Assembly: GCA_001466705.2 (NCBI GenBank)
Contig: LATX02000234.1
Coordinates: forward strand, 186,001 to 250,000
Length of the DNA: 64,000 nucleotides
Source: Moniliophthora roreri
Lineage: Eukaryota; Basidiomycota; Agaricomycetes; Agaricales; Marasmiaceae
Direction: 5' to 3'
Shown here in pieces: positions 1-10,524 of the stretch. Both the position numbers and the translations under genes were made by a program. The notes under the pieces were generated by a model that saw only the letters and a list, made by a program, of their open reading frames with translations, was not told the DNA's origin and made no database searches. Position 1 is the first letter of the stretch. Every line of letters starts with the position of its first letter.

Positions 1-2262
1 AATTTATATGAGATGAATCTGAGAGACAAGACATGTGAGATAAATATGAGAAAGGCTGAAACAAGTCTGAGGATGCAAAACACTATTTCATGACAAACAT
101 ACCATATGTCAATTACCATAAAACATTTGAATGATCCATGAAAAAAGAACCACATGTCAGCAGAACATGTTGACTGACACATAAGATAACAATCTTGCAT
201 GAGTGGGGGCTCTGAACTGTGACATTGAGCTAGAATTCCTGCTACCATAGGTAGTGGATCTAGATAGTGAAAGTTCTGAGTGCTTATTCAGCATTTGTAA
301 GAAAACTTCATGATTTGTCAGCCTCTCCTTTGTCAGCCTTGCCTTTGTCAGATGCTATTCTTTGTTGTCTCCCTTTCCCCATTGTTTTTTTTTGCCTGCA
401 CAGCTGGAGAGGGCAATGGGGTTTGGAAATGAAAGCCAAACTTTATTAGAAGGTGAAATGTGTTGAGCATGTACCATAAAGGGATATAGCAATCAAGGTC
501 AGCCAGGACAAAGTCCAGCCAGCTGGCAAAGGCAAGCACAGATGAGCCTGAGATGACAAGGTCTACCTGAGCCTGGAATTGATGAAATTCAATGGTTTCT
601 TGCTCAGTAAGAAAGCAGTTGAAAAATTTCTTTGGTTCAAAAGACTGGAGAAGGTACTAGTTGATGTCTGCATGCAATTGGTGGCTGGCCTGTTGGAAGT
701 GAAGCAAGACAATGGTGGTGAGGCCTTGGAAGATGAGGCAGTATAATTCCAGAGAAATGGTAAACCATAGGGTGTTGGCCATTGCAGCAGCAAGGTACTG
801 TAGAGTACATGACTGGAGCCTTTAAGCCATTATCTAAAACACAGAGGATTTTGATTACAAGTCCAGACATGTATGGATAAAGTCTTTGGATAGAAGTCTT
901 TGTTTACGAGTTATGGAAATATTACCTCCCACAACTATTACAAAAAATACAATCCTCAACCTATGTGTTATTTCTCATTTTTGAGGATGTTACAAGTGCC
1001 TGGTAGTGGGCCCTGCTGGAACAGCCCTACCTCCAATTATGCTTCAAATTTCCAGTGGTTTCAGAGTGACAAAGGTAGATTTCTGATTAATAATCATTAG
1101 TTTAATGTACAATACAGAAATTGTGGTAAGCACTCACCAGTCTACCTTACTACAAGCCCCATTCCAGCCCCAACCCTCAGACTGACTCCAGAAGGCAGTC
1201 AAATCTTGAAAAAATATCCATCTTGCACATTCTCATGCTGACTTTGTAGCAATTGAGATTAGAAATTGAAGAGAGACTGCTTAGGCTAGAGGATATCTAT
1301 CAGTAATTAGTCTCAAAAGAATAGAGAGAAAATGTGCACTTTTGTAGCCATTGAAGTCATTCTGGCCTATATAATTGAGTTATATGAGGAAAGGGATAGA
1401 GTGACAGTGATGGCTTGGGTCAAGAGTAGTTGAACCTAACTCTAGCCAGCCATAGCATTAGGAAATTACTCTATTGCTTTCCACTTTCCACAACTTTCTC
1501 AACTTTTCACAAGATTAAAAAGGTGTTTTCTGTGCATTTTAAGACTGGTAGAACACTTTTCAGTGACTCACTTTCAGGAGTCTGAAGCCCTCCTCTCTAC
1601 TTTCCACTTTGGTGGACTTTTTTGCTGAAAATCATGATTTGCAAGAGCCTACATGATAGTCACTGTGAATTAATATAATATAGTTTTACTCTATAATCAA
1701 ATGATTGTATTGAACAGAGTAGAATTGCTGGAATTGACAGTGGAAGTGGGCAAAAGTGAGTGGAAAGTGCCATGGGGAAATCCTAATGCTACTAGCCAAG
1801 CCAAGTGCTGGCACTTATCTGGCTATAGAGCCAAATGAGGGACAGCCAGCTGGAGCAGAGCTCAGTGGAGCCAAGCTGAACCATTGCAACACTACAATAT
1901 GCCTTACACTATTGCATTATGCTTTGTGTCACCACAACATGCCTTACATCATTATACCATACCTCATATCATCACACCACACCTTATGCTATTGCACCAT
2001 GCTCCTATACCATCATACTGCACCTTATACCACCATCTTATGCATGGGCCATGCCAAAACCACACATTATTCTTGTCAGCAACTTTAGTACTGCATTCAC
2101 AAATGTCACTACCTTGCAGACTAGTCATCTCTGACAACAATTAGGGCATACCATCATAATAGGTATGTTTTCCAATCTCATAAATGTCTTAAAGACACTT
2201 GTGGCTTCACCTGTCCACCATCATGGCTTCTATTCTGGGACACTTGGAATTTCAAGCCTGCA
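1..2262. other. AT-rich non-coding stretch
   Basis: No convincing gene. The longest open frames are under 115 codons, lack recognisable motifs and overlap one another on both strands. The composition is AT-rich and low in CpG, as expected for old, decayed transposon sequence. A degenerate minisatellite lies near its end (1880-2045). Confidence 0.6.
1880..2045. repeat. Degenerate CAT/ACC-rich minisatellite
   Basis: Loose repeats of the type ATGCCTTACA..ATTATACCATACC, with a period of roughly 20-25 bp, give repetitive His/Pro/Tyr/Leu translations in all three forward frames. Simultaneous opening of three frames is a by-product of the repeat and does not indicate coding. Confidence 0.5.
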
Positions 2263-2267
2263 CCCAA

Positions 2268-2638
2268 TGTTACAAATTCCTCTTCATGACATATGCTTCT
2301 CATTCTCTTGGACAAGTACACCTTCCCAGCCCCTCTTTCCCTCTCATGCTTGTAGTAACACTTTGTCAGCATATACCAATAGACTCAGACATTACTTATG
2401 ATTAACTGATACTACCAATTACGAGTACACTCTTATGTAGATGTCAGATGTATATATTTAAGTGCCTGTAACAAGGTCTAAGCTTGACCCGGTTAATCTA
2501 AACTACTTGTGTCAACATGAAGTAGCAGAAGGTCCTCTGAACCTCAAGAAGCCTTTCTTGAGTGAACTTGAACTTGACCTGAAACTTTGAAGTGATAGTG
2601 ATAGAACTCTTTGTGCTGTCATGAGAAGTAGCATAACA
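2268..2638 (+). mobile_element. Solo LTR of a Ty3/gypsy element, 371 bp
   Basis: It begins TGTTACAAATTCC and ends GTAGCATAACA, matching the ends of the Gypsy1 LTR (TGTTACAACGC...GTAACA). Flanks are a perfect 5-bp target duplication, CCCAA at 2263-2267 and 2639-2643. Inside are a TATTTAAG box (2455-2462), at the same offset from the LTR start as in Gypsy1, and a decayed self-primer segment (AAGCTTGACC, about 2481-2490). No internal element sequence is attached, so LTR-LTR recombination removed the rest. Homology to Gypsy1 is partial, so this is an older or different subfamily. Confidence 0.85.
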
Positions 2639-2643
2639 CCCAA

Positions 2644-3211
2644 GTTGCAGGCAGGCACAAATTCAAATCTGTCTAAGTTCAAAATTTGTATATTTGTATC
2701 ACACTTGTATACAAATTGTTACACAACCAACATCTTGCTTTCTCCCTCATCCCTCAGTCAACCTTTTAAGTTTAAGCTCACTGTACACTGTAAATACTGG
2801 TAAGCATCAAATGTAATTAAATTAATAAATAAATAAAATAGCTGGACAGAAAGCTAAGCCAAATGGGATATAATGGATCACTCAGACAGCACAACAGAAT
2901 CACAGGCCTTGGCTGGAGTTAACTCGACAAAGCATGAATTCCCATTACACTTCAAATTCATAACTGTTCATTTTGGATGTCACAGATCATAAGCTCCAAA
3001 ATTTCTGAAAATTTTTCAGTCACAGGTGTCCAAGGGTCTATTCAAACACTTGCAGCAAGTCACAAGTGCTAATGGTTACAAAACTGTCCAAATTTGGCAG
3101 TTCTGGGTGCCAATATCTGAGAAATTTTTGGTGGTTACAGACTACCAGCCCTCTATCTGAGAGGTCACTTCCAGATGATAAGGTTACAGGTCACATAGCC
3201 ATCCAAAATGC
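2644..3211. other. Non-coding AT-rich spacer
   Basis: No supported gene or element was seen between the solo LTR and the MITE. Confidence 0.5.
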
Positions 3212-3214
3212 TTA

Positions 3215-3662
3215 GGGTCTGTTTGGTGGCACTGGAAAGAAACCCAGACCAACTGGGATTCTAGATGTTACATAGGTTGTCACTAGATAGTCACAGACTC
3301 ACCACTTATCACTCATCTGCTCCATCTGCAGCTTTTTCTGCACATAAAAACAATCCACAATGCAAACTTCATTATTGACAGACTTTTTGCAGCTCTCCAT
3401 ATGTCAAGATGTCTGGAATTGAGGTAGTAATAAATGTTGTATGTGAATGTGATAAGAGAGAGAAATGAATGTGAGGGATAACAACTCACATTCAAGTTGG
3501 ACTCACAAGAGGGTGTGAACTGGGTTGTGACAGAAGAGAACAGTACCACCAAACAGAACTTTTTCACCCAGACAGTGGATTATTTAGCACTGACATTGAA
3601 CCAGCCATACAGCTCAATTTTGGTGTGGTCTGGGTTCCTTCCCAGTGCCACCAAACAGGCCC
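3215..3662. mobile_element. Tourist/PIF-Harbinger-like MITE, 448 bp
   Basis: Terminal inverted repeats of about 37 bp with three mismatches: the left end starts GGGTCTGTTTGGTGGCACTG (3215 on) and the right end is its reverse complement, finishing at 3662. Both sides carry TTA (3212-3214 and 3663-3665), the 3-bp target duplication typical of PIF/Harbinger. The interior has no transposase-sized ORF, so the element is non-autonomous. The family assignment rests on TIR sequence plus TSD. Confidence 0.8.
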
Positions 3663-3964
3663 TTATGTCTGGGGACATGCTACTGGCCTCTTGTCAGTTA
3701 AGGACTCTGAAGATATTCAACAATTCTTACCATTGACATTCCCCAAACTGACCTTGCTGACTCATTATTGTTCCCTAGCAGCCTTAACCATGAACTTGGA
3801 GCAGAGTAGTCAGTGTGGCCACTTCTTAGTCAGCCATCAGCACTTTTCCCATACCCTATCAACATCCTAATAAGGCAACACAACCCACTCTAACACTTTT
3901 CTAAGTGATTCTAAGCTCAACTCTATGTTTCATAGATGTTTCTATAATTAAATTTGAGTGTATA

Positions 3965-4135
3965 AAAAGCTAAATCTAACCCCCTAATCCTGAACTCTAA
4001 CTGCAGGGTGTTCTCCCCCACACCCCCCCTTGAAATATCCTCTATTCCCTAACCCTTTTGCAGGGTGTTCCCCTCCTGCACTCTTCCTCTAACCACAAAC
4101 CCCTAACCTGAACCCCTAATGCCTAACCCTAACTA
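3965..4135. repeat. Degenerate telomere-like CCCTAA patch
   Basis: Scattered CCCTAAC, CCCCTAA and CCTAACC words occur together with two copies of a TGCAGGGTGTTC segment about 70 bp apart. It may be an interstitial telomeric remnant or simply C-rich repeat decay. There is no long perfect telomere array. Confidence 0.35.
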
Positions 4136-4140
4136 TCTCA

Positions 4141-5210
4141 GCCTAGGTTCAAGCCCAGTGAGAAATGCTCTAATGCTTTCTAATGCTATCTGATTGATTC
4201 TGACATTTTTGTAATTGGCCATCAATTTTCTAACACTATCTGATGCTTTTCTGACAAATGACAAGAATGTCACCTCTTCAAGTCTCAAAATGAAGGCATT
4301 GAGTGCTAACTTTGTTTTGGTTGACAGCTTCCTCCAGTTGCTTCCTAGATAATGCCACTGAATCCTTCTTTCTTCCTGACCACCACCATCTCTCCAACCC
4401 TATGCCCTATGCCATATGCTTTACACTCTACACTCTACCTGCCAACATTCATATCCCTCAGTATGCTCTTTTTACATTTTCAGCTTCAGCTTACTGATGC
4501 ATTTTAAGCTAGAAGCTGCTCTCAAACATTAAGCCAGTCAGAAAAACATGAAAGAAAAGGACTTTGAGTGTATCTGGGTAACTCATCACAGTAGGTGGCA
4601 CAGTTCTGTTGTTGACTACCTTACACTGATGTGTTAATCAACAGCCTTGTTGTATCTAATCACCTCAGGCTAAGGCAAACATTAGTACATCTATGCAGAG
4701 ACTTCACTTTGGTGCAGGTAAGTTTTGAACTTCCTTTAACCCAGTTACCATACTTATTGTTACCTATAGCAGATACCAAGGAGCTTTCTCTGTGCAGTGG
4801 GTAATGCATAGAGTTGCAGAGAGTGGTGACAGTAATATGTCTAACCTAGAAAAGACCCACTTTTATTCATTTTACACTAGTCATTGCCTTAGAGAAGCTA
4901 TAGTACCTTGGAAAGTACAAAGAGCTATATGATACGCTATACAGAGGTGTTGAAGCTGTACTTCCTGACTTATCTATGTATCAGATCTAAAACGGATCAC
5001 TCCTGAAACCTGTAGAGAACCTAACTATGGCCCAATGAACACATTGGCTAGTTAACCAAGCTCTCAAAGTGCTATCAAGGGGATTTTAATTTCTACTTTA
5101 CCTTTCTATGATATCTGCAAAGTGCAATCTGCAGTCAAACAGTACAGAGGTACTTAGAGGAGACATCAAAACAGAAAGACGACTTAGAACAGAAATGATC
5201 ATAGAACAAT
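4141..5210. other. Non-coding AT-rich spacer
   Basis: No gene supported. Short open frames (for example 4303-4497) show no motif. The stretch ends at the Gypsy1 target duplication CCTCC (5211-5215). Confidence 0.5.
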
Positions 5211-5215
5211 CCTCC

Positions 5216-5615
5216 TGTTACAACGCTACAGACTTTCATGTGACCGCGTGTATTACTAATTATTTCTTTCACTTTCTGACTCCTTCTCGAATTATTATAT
5301 AACGAACATTCTTTCTCTTTCTCTCCGATTCCATTGGTATATTATGTATGTATTCTGCGACGTTCTCTTGAGTTCCAACTCGTTTGTAATCGTAGATACA
5401 TTGTACTATTTAAGCAGCGATAACTAGGTCTCAAGCTCCTCAGCTTGACCTGGTTAATTATAAACCTTGTTCTAGCAGCAGAACGAACCTCTTAAGTTAT
5501 GAACGAAGAGACCACCTCTTAGTTCTGACTTGAACTCTGAACCTTGAACCTTACGAACTCCTTGGCTACGTCATAGCTAAGTAGTTTGACGTTGCTGCGT
5601 ACAAGTAACGTAACA
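5216..5615 (+). repeat. Gypsy1 5' LTR, 400 bp
   Basis: Starts TGTTACAACGC and ends AAGTAACGTAACA, so the terminal TGTTAC/GTAACA bases are inverted repeats. The start is fixed by the target duplication CCTCC immediately upstream. The last 31 bp recur at 12683-12713 with one visible difference. Confidence 0.93.
5407..5451 (+). promoter_or_regulatory. LTR TATA box and predicted transcript start with self-primer
   Basis: TATTTAAG (5407-5414) is followed 34 nt after its first base by CAGCTTGACCT (5441-5451). The 12-mer TCAGCTTGACCT (5440-5451) is the exact reverse complement of 5618-5629, just downstream of the LTR. A TATA-driven transcript would therefore begin close to this word, as in the Tf1 self-priming model. 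The start site itself is inferred. Confidence 0.7.
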
Positions 5616-5616
5616 T

Positions 5617-5629
5617 AAGGTCAAGCTGA
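5617..5629 (+). other. Primer-binding site of self-priming type
   Basis: AAGGTCAAGCTGA starts two bases after the LTR end. It pairs with the LTR word at 5440-5451. The same word follows the LTR in Gypsy2 and Gypsy3 (minus strand), although the LTR bodies differ. Confidence 0.7.
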
Positions 5630-5661
5630 CCAGATCGCCAACCTACCGAGGTTAAGGCACC

Positions 5662-7014
5662 ACGACTCCCCCACAAGCCAGACTCACTGCGGAAGAAGAA
5701 GAAAGCGTCGATCGTGATATCGAACTTGCACGACGGCTTCAGAACATCGAGAACGAACGTTCGGGACACCCCGGATTGACCAGGCGTACAATTATAACCC
5801 GCCACCACCGTCGCGAAGTCATCCGACAGCTCTCCGACGTGCTTGGGCCAGACACAACGACAGACGAAGGAACACCACCAGACGACGAGCAGAGGAACAG
5901 CTCGACCCCTCTATCCACATTGACAGACTTGCCCTTCTTCGGGAATATCGGCACGTCAGAGCCCAGAACCGAGAACTCGACAGAATCATCGGAATCTTCC
6001 ATTCCCTCTACTCCTATTGTAGAAGAACCCAGACCAGACGAAACAGATATGTCGGAAGGACAGAGCTCAACCCCGAAACGTGATCCGAAACCGAAGACAC
6101 AGGAAGAAATGATCATCAGTGTTGCAACTGCTGTGCTAGAAGAGAAGAAGAAGGACAAAGGGGTGAAAGTAGCAGCTCCGGAACCTTTTGATGGAGATAG
6201 GAAGGAAACGCGGAGATTCCTCACCGAAGTTGAGATATACCTCCGCATGCATCCTACTGAATATGATACTGATGAAAAGAAATGTCTCTTCTTTTTGTCG
6301 TATCTCCGAGGAAAAGACACCCAGGCCTGGAAACAAAGGAACACCGACCTGATCTTTGATTGGAAAGATGGTGACGAGAAGTTGGAGTGGAAGGATCTGA
6401 AGAGTGCTTTTAAGAAGCACTACCTCCCCATCGACATCAAAGCTGATGCACAGCTTCGGATCGAAGAAATGAAGATGGGAGAACGAGCCGACAATTATGT
6501 CAACGAATTCCGAGTCTTAGCCGACGAATCAGGATACGATGACGAAGCCCTGACTCACATCTTCCGAAAGGGGTTGCCGTTCGTATTGGCAGACAAGATC
6601 TTGAACCAGCCCCAAGGACGACCCAAAGATTTGAACGGATGGTACGAAGCAGCTATCCGATTTGATGAACAATACAAGTATGCGAAGGCCGTTCAGAAAC
6701 CTCGCAGATTCCAAATGGCGAACGAGAAAAAGAAGAAATTCGAGAAGAAGGAGACGACAGTCAACTGCATGGAGACGGGTCGGCTATCCGAAGAAGATCG
6801 CCGAGAATATATGAAAGATGGCAGGTGTTTCCGATGTGCTAAGCAAGGACATCTCAGTCGAGACTGTCCGATGAAGAACACGGAGAAGGCTCCGGAGAAA
6901 GCCGCAAAGAAGACGCCCAGAGAGGCCTATGTGAAGATCCAGGCAATGTTCAAGGAGTATAGCCATGAAGAGCAGAAGGAGCTGTTGAACATTATGGAAG
7001 ACGAGGGTTTTTGA
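5662..7014 (+). pseudogene. gag: Gypsy1 Gag (capsid and nucleocapsid)
   Basis: Structural protein of the retrotransposon particle. The Ty3-type capsid region is visible (PEPFDGDRKETRRFL..., then the FKKHYLP and YVNEFRVLAD helices), followed by a basic linker and one CCHC zinc knuckle, CFRCAKQGHLSRDC (C-X2-C-X4-H-X4-C), around 6827-6868. Homology with Gypsy2 Gag (TPPRAPFTAAEE versus TPPQARLTAEEE) places the original start at 5662, where the Gypsy2 ATG is ACG. An in-frame TAA at 5653-5655 blocks anything upstream, and the first in-frame ATG is only at about 6049. The frame closes with GAG GGT TTT TGA, giving the frameshift heptamer at 7005-7011. Confidence 0.88.
7005..7011 (+). promoter_or_regulatory. 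Predicted -1 ribosomal frameshift site G_GGU_UUU (gag-pol)
   Basis: GGGTTTT sits with the gag codon phase G|GGT|TTT immediately before the TGA stop, matching the X_XXY_YYZ rule. The pol frame is -1 relative to gag and opens across this point. The same heptamer and phase occur at the gag/pol junction of Gypsy2 (31576-31570, minus) and Gypsy3 (28613-28607, minus). Confidence 0.7.
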
Positions 7015-10000
7015 AATGGCGGAAGAGGCCGACTCTCTCTCCGCCCCCACCAATTACAATCTCGAACGTTGTATTAGCTAAGTTAGACCGAAATTCTATG
7101 CGAATCCCTTTGTCTTACAACGTTGGATCAGAAAAAGTCGGAATAAACGGGCTTCTAGATTCAGGAGCAGGGGGTCTTTTCATGGCTCCTGAAACGGCGA
7201 AACGGTTACGGCTCCCACGAGAAAGGCTTCCCGAAAACATTCAGGTCTTTAATGTTGACGGAACCCCAAATAAAGCAGCCTGGATCACACATTCGGTAAC
7301 GGCAACATATCAATTCGGAACGCGAAGCTTGACGGATACATTCCTACTCTCTGGATTAGGGAAAGAAGACGTCATTATAGGGCTCCCTTGGTTACAAAAA
7401 TACAATCCGGACGTCAATTGGAAATCTGGAGAAATTGTATTTCGTCCGAAACAATACATCAGGATACCTCGCAGAAACATCTTCGACAACGAAACCCCGG
7501 AACAGATCATCAATCGGATCAATATCAGAGCCAAGATGTCAGCCTCGCAATTAATGGCACATCAGGTCGAACAAAAGGAACAGACTTTCGAAACATTGGT
7601 TCCTGAATATCTCCACGAGTTTAAGGCGCAGTTTGAAGACAAAGAAGCCGAACGCTTTCCGATATCTCGACATTATGATCACGCCATTGATCTAAAGCCG
7701 GATTTCGTGCCGAAAGACTGCAAACTCTATTCATTAACGGTACCGGAACAACAAGAATTGGACAAATTCCTCGACGACAACCTTTGAAAAGGATACATTC
7801 GAAAGTCGAAATCCCCGAACGCCTCTCCATTTTTCTTTGTAGGCAAGAAAGAAAAAGGGAAGTTACGACCGACGCAGGATTATCGGAGATTGAACGATGG
7901 AACGGTCAAAAATGCATACCCGCTACCATTAATTTCGGATCTAATTGACAAGTTACGTGGAGCAACCATCTTTTCTAAGCTCGATTTACGTAACGGTTAC
8001 AATAACGTCAGGATCAAAGATGGAGATCAATGGAAGGCAGCCTTCAAAACCAATCAAGGGCTGTTCGAACCCACGGTTATGTTTTTCGGATTAATGAATT
8101 CACCGGCGACTTTTCAAGCTTTTATGGATGACATCTTGTCAGACTTTATAGCCGAAGGATGGTGCCTCGTGTATATGGACGACATTCTCATTTACTCAAC
8201 TAATGAGGAAGAACATAGAGAACGTTCGCGGAGGCTCCTTCAACGGTTAAAAGAACAAGATCTCTACCTAAAACCCCACAAATGTGAATTCGACGTCACT
8301 GAAGTAATCTTCCTTGGTTTGGTAATTCGACCTGGAACTATCGGTATGGACCCGGTTAAATTGGCAGGAATTCAAGATTGGCCTGCTCCCACGACAGTGA
8401 CGGGAGTTCGAAGCTTCACTGGATTCGCCAATTTCTACCGGAAATTCATCGGCAGATACGTGGAGATTGCGAGACCCCTCTATGATCTCACCAAGAAGGG
8501 GGTAGTCTTTTCGTGGAATGATGCTTGCCAAGATGCGTTCGAAACCCTTAAACGAAAATTCTCACAGCAACCACTGTTACAGATCCCCGATTCGTCCAAA
8601 CCGTTTGTTATTGAAGCGGATGCATCGAAATGGGCTTCTGGAGCAGTCTTACGACAAAAAGGGACTGATGGCGAATGGCACCCTTGCGGTTACATATCAC
8701 ACGCCTTTGATGCCACGGAACGCAATTACGAAATATACGATCGAGAACTATTTGCGATCGTCAGGGCTCTGCAAACTTGGCGGCACTATGTAATGGGAAA
8801 CGGCTTCCCTGTAACCATTCTTTCGGACCACAAGAACCTGACGTACTTCAGAACGGCGCAGAAATTAAATCGGAGACAAGCGAGATGGAGTCTTCTGTTG
8901 TCGATGTTCGATCTTCGATTGGTTCACGTTCCTGGAACGCAGATGATACAATCAGACGCTCTTTCCAGAAGACCGGATCATATTCTACACGAAGACACAG
9001 ACAACGACAATGTGGTGCTGCTTCCAGAAGCACTGTTCATCAACATGATTGATATGGACCTTCAACAGCGTTTGAAAGATACTTTGGGAAAAGACGATTT
9101 TCATGCTAGCGCATTGGAATCTCTACTGGATCAAGGAATTCCCCCAATTAAGTCCTCCCTTTCTGACTGGAAGTTCGAGGATGACCTACTCTTTTACAAG
9201 GGACGAGTCTACGTACCGAATGATGTCGGATTACGTAGGGAAATTGTTAAGGCGATCCACGAGGGGCAGCCCTTCGGACACCCTGGGCAGTTTGGAACCA
9301 TAGATCTGGTGGGAAGAGAATTCTGGTGGCCCAGTATGGCAAAGTTCATCAAGGCTTTTGTCGATGGCTGTGCTCCATGCCAACAGATGAAAGTCAATAC
9401 ACATCCATCCGTAGCAGGGATTATGCCGATCGCAGGGGTACCGAATGCAGTGCCTTTCCAGACTTTAACGATGGACCTGATCACGGATCTCCCCGAGTCT
9501 GATGGATCAGACTCAATAATGGTCATGGTCGACCATTCGTCTACGAAGGGGGTAATTTTCATCCCTTGCACCAAGAAATTGGACGCAACAAAAGCTGCTG
9601 AACTCCTTTTCCAACATGTATACAAAAGATACGGCCTGGCGGAAAGGATTATTTCAGATAGAGACCCAAGATTTGCAGCGGAAGTTTTCCAAGAAATGGC
9701 CAGACTCCTGGGAGTTAAACACTCGATGAGTACCGCTTATCATCCACGAACAGACGGAGAAACTGAAAGAATCAATCAGGAAGTTGAAATCTATCTGAGA
9801 TTCTTCTGTGGAAAACAACAGACAGAATGGAGCAAACACCTACATATGGCGGAATTTGCACACAATAATAGAACCCACTCCGTCACTCATCACTCTCCGT
9901 TCTTCATGACCATGGGATATCACCCTAGGCCGTTGCCAACAGTGTTCGGAAAAACCAATGTTCCATCAGTAGAAAAACGATTATCGGAATTAAAACGGCT

Positions 10001-10502
10001 TAGAGAAGAAACCTCATCAATGATCGAGCTCGCCAGGAAAAGGGTATTAGAGAGAGGAAACAAGAAGAATGATATCTTCGAAAAGGGACAGAAGGTTTGG
10101 CTGGAAGGGAAAAACCTAGATTTCGGGTATCCTACCAAGAAGTTATCACCAAAACGAGAAGGACCCTTCGAAATAGAGGAAGTCATGGGGCCTGTTACTT
10201 ACAGGCTGAAACTACCGAGGCAATGGAAGATACACCCCGTTTTCCACGTCGGTTTGTTGTCGCCGTACAAGGAGACAGATGAACACGGAGCCAATTATCT
10301 GGAACCACCCCCAGACATAGTAGATGGCCATGAGGAGTTCGAGATCGAAGCAATAGTGGGTCATAAGCCAAGGAAAACGCCGAAGAAGTTCTTGGTGTCC
10401 TGGAAAGGATACGATTCTTCTCACAACGAATGGAAAGAAAAAGAAGAATTAGCGAACGCAATGGAAATCTACCTGGACTATATAATCAAGCACAAATTGT
10501 AG
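7011..10502 (+). pseudogene. pol: Gypsy1 Pol: protease, RT, RNase H, integrase, chromodomain
   Basis: One frame broken by a single TGA at 7785-7787, where the sister elements have Arg (NLRKGYIR), so CGA became TGA. The aspartic protease motif DSGAGG starts at 7158. The reverse transcriptase carries YMDD at 8172-8183. RNase H shows EADASKWASGAVL and the YDREL segment. Integrase has an HHCC finger (HPGQ...CAPCQQMK, about 9278-9390), then the core with MDLITDL, ISDRDPRF and GETERINQEVE for the D,D,E triad. The C-terminus EIEAIVGHKP...FLVSWKGYDSSHNEW (about 10340-10440) is a chromodomain, which marks a chromovirus and would direct integration to modified histones. Expression would require the -1 shift at 7005-7011. 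Confidence 0.93.
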
Positions 10503-10524
10503 GAAAAAACCATCATCTTACAAC

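Noticed and set aside
1756..2144. His/Tyr-rich small proteins in three forward frames
   Set aside because: A degenerate minisatellite opens all frames at once; no start context or homology.
5739..6344. 201-codon minus-strand ORF opposite gag
   Set aside because: Mirror of the gag coding frame; Ser/Phe-rich antisense composition and no motif.
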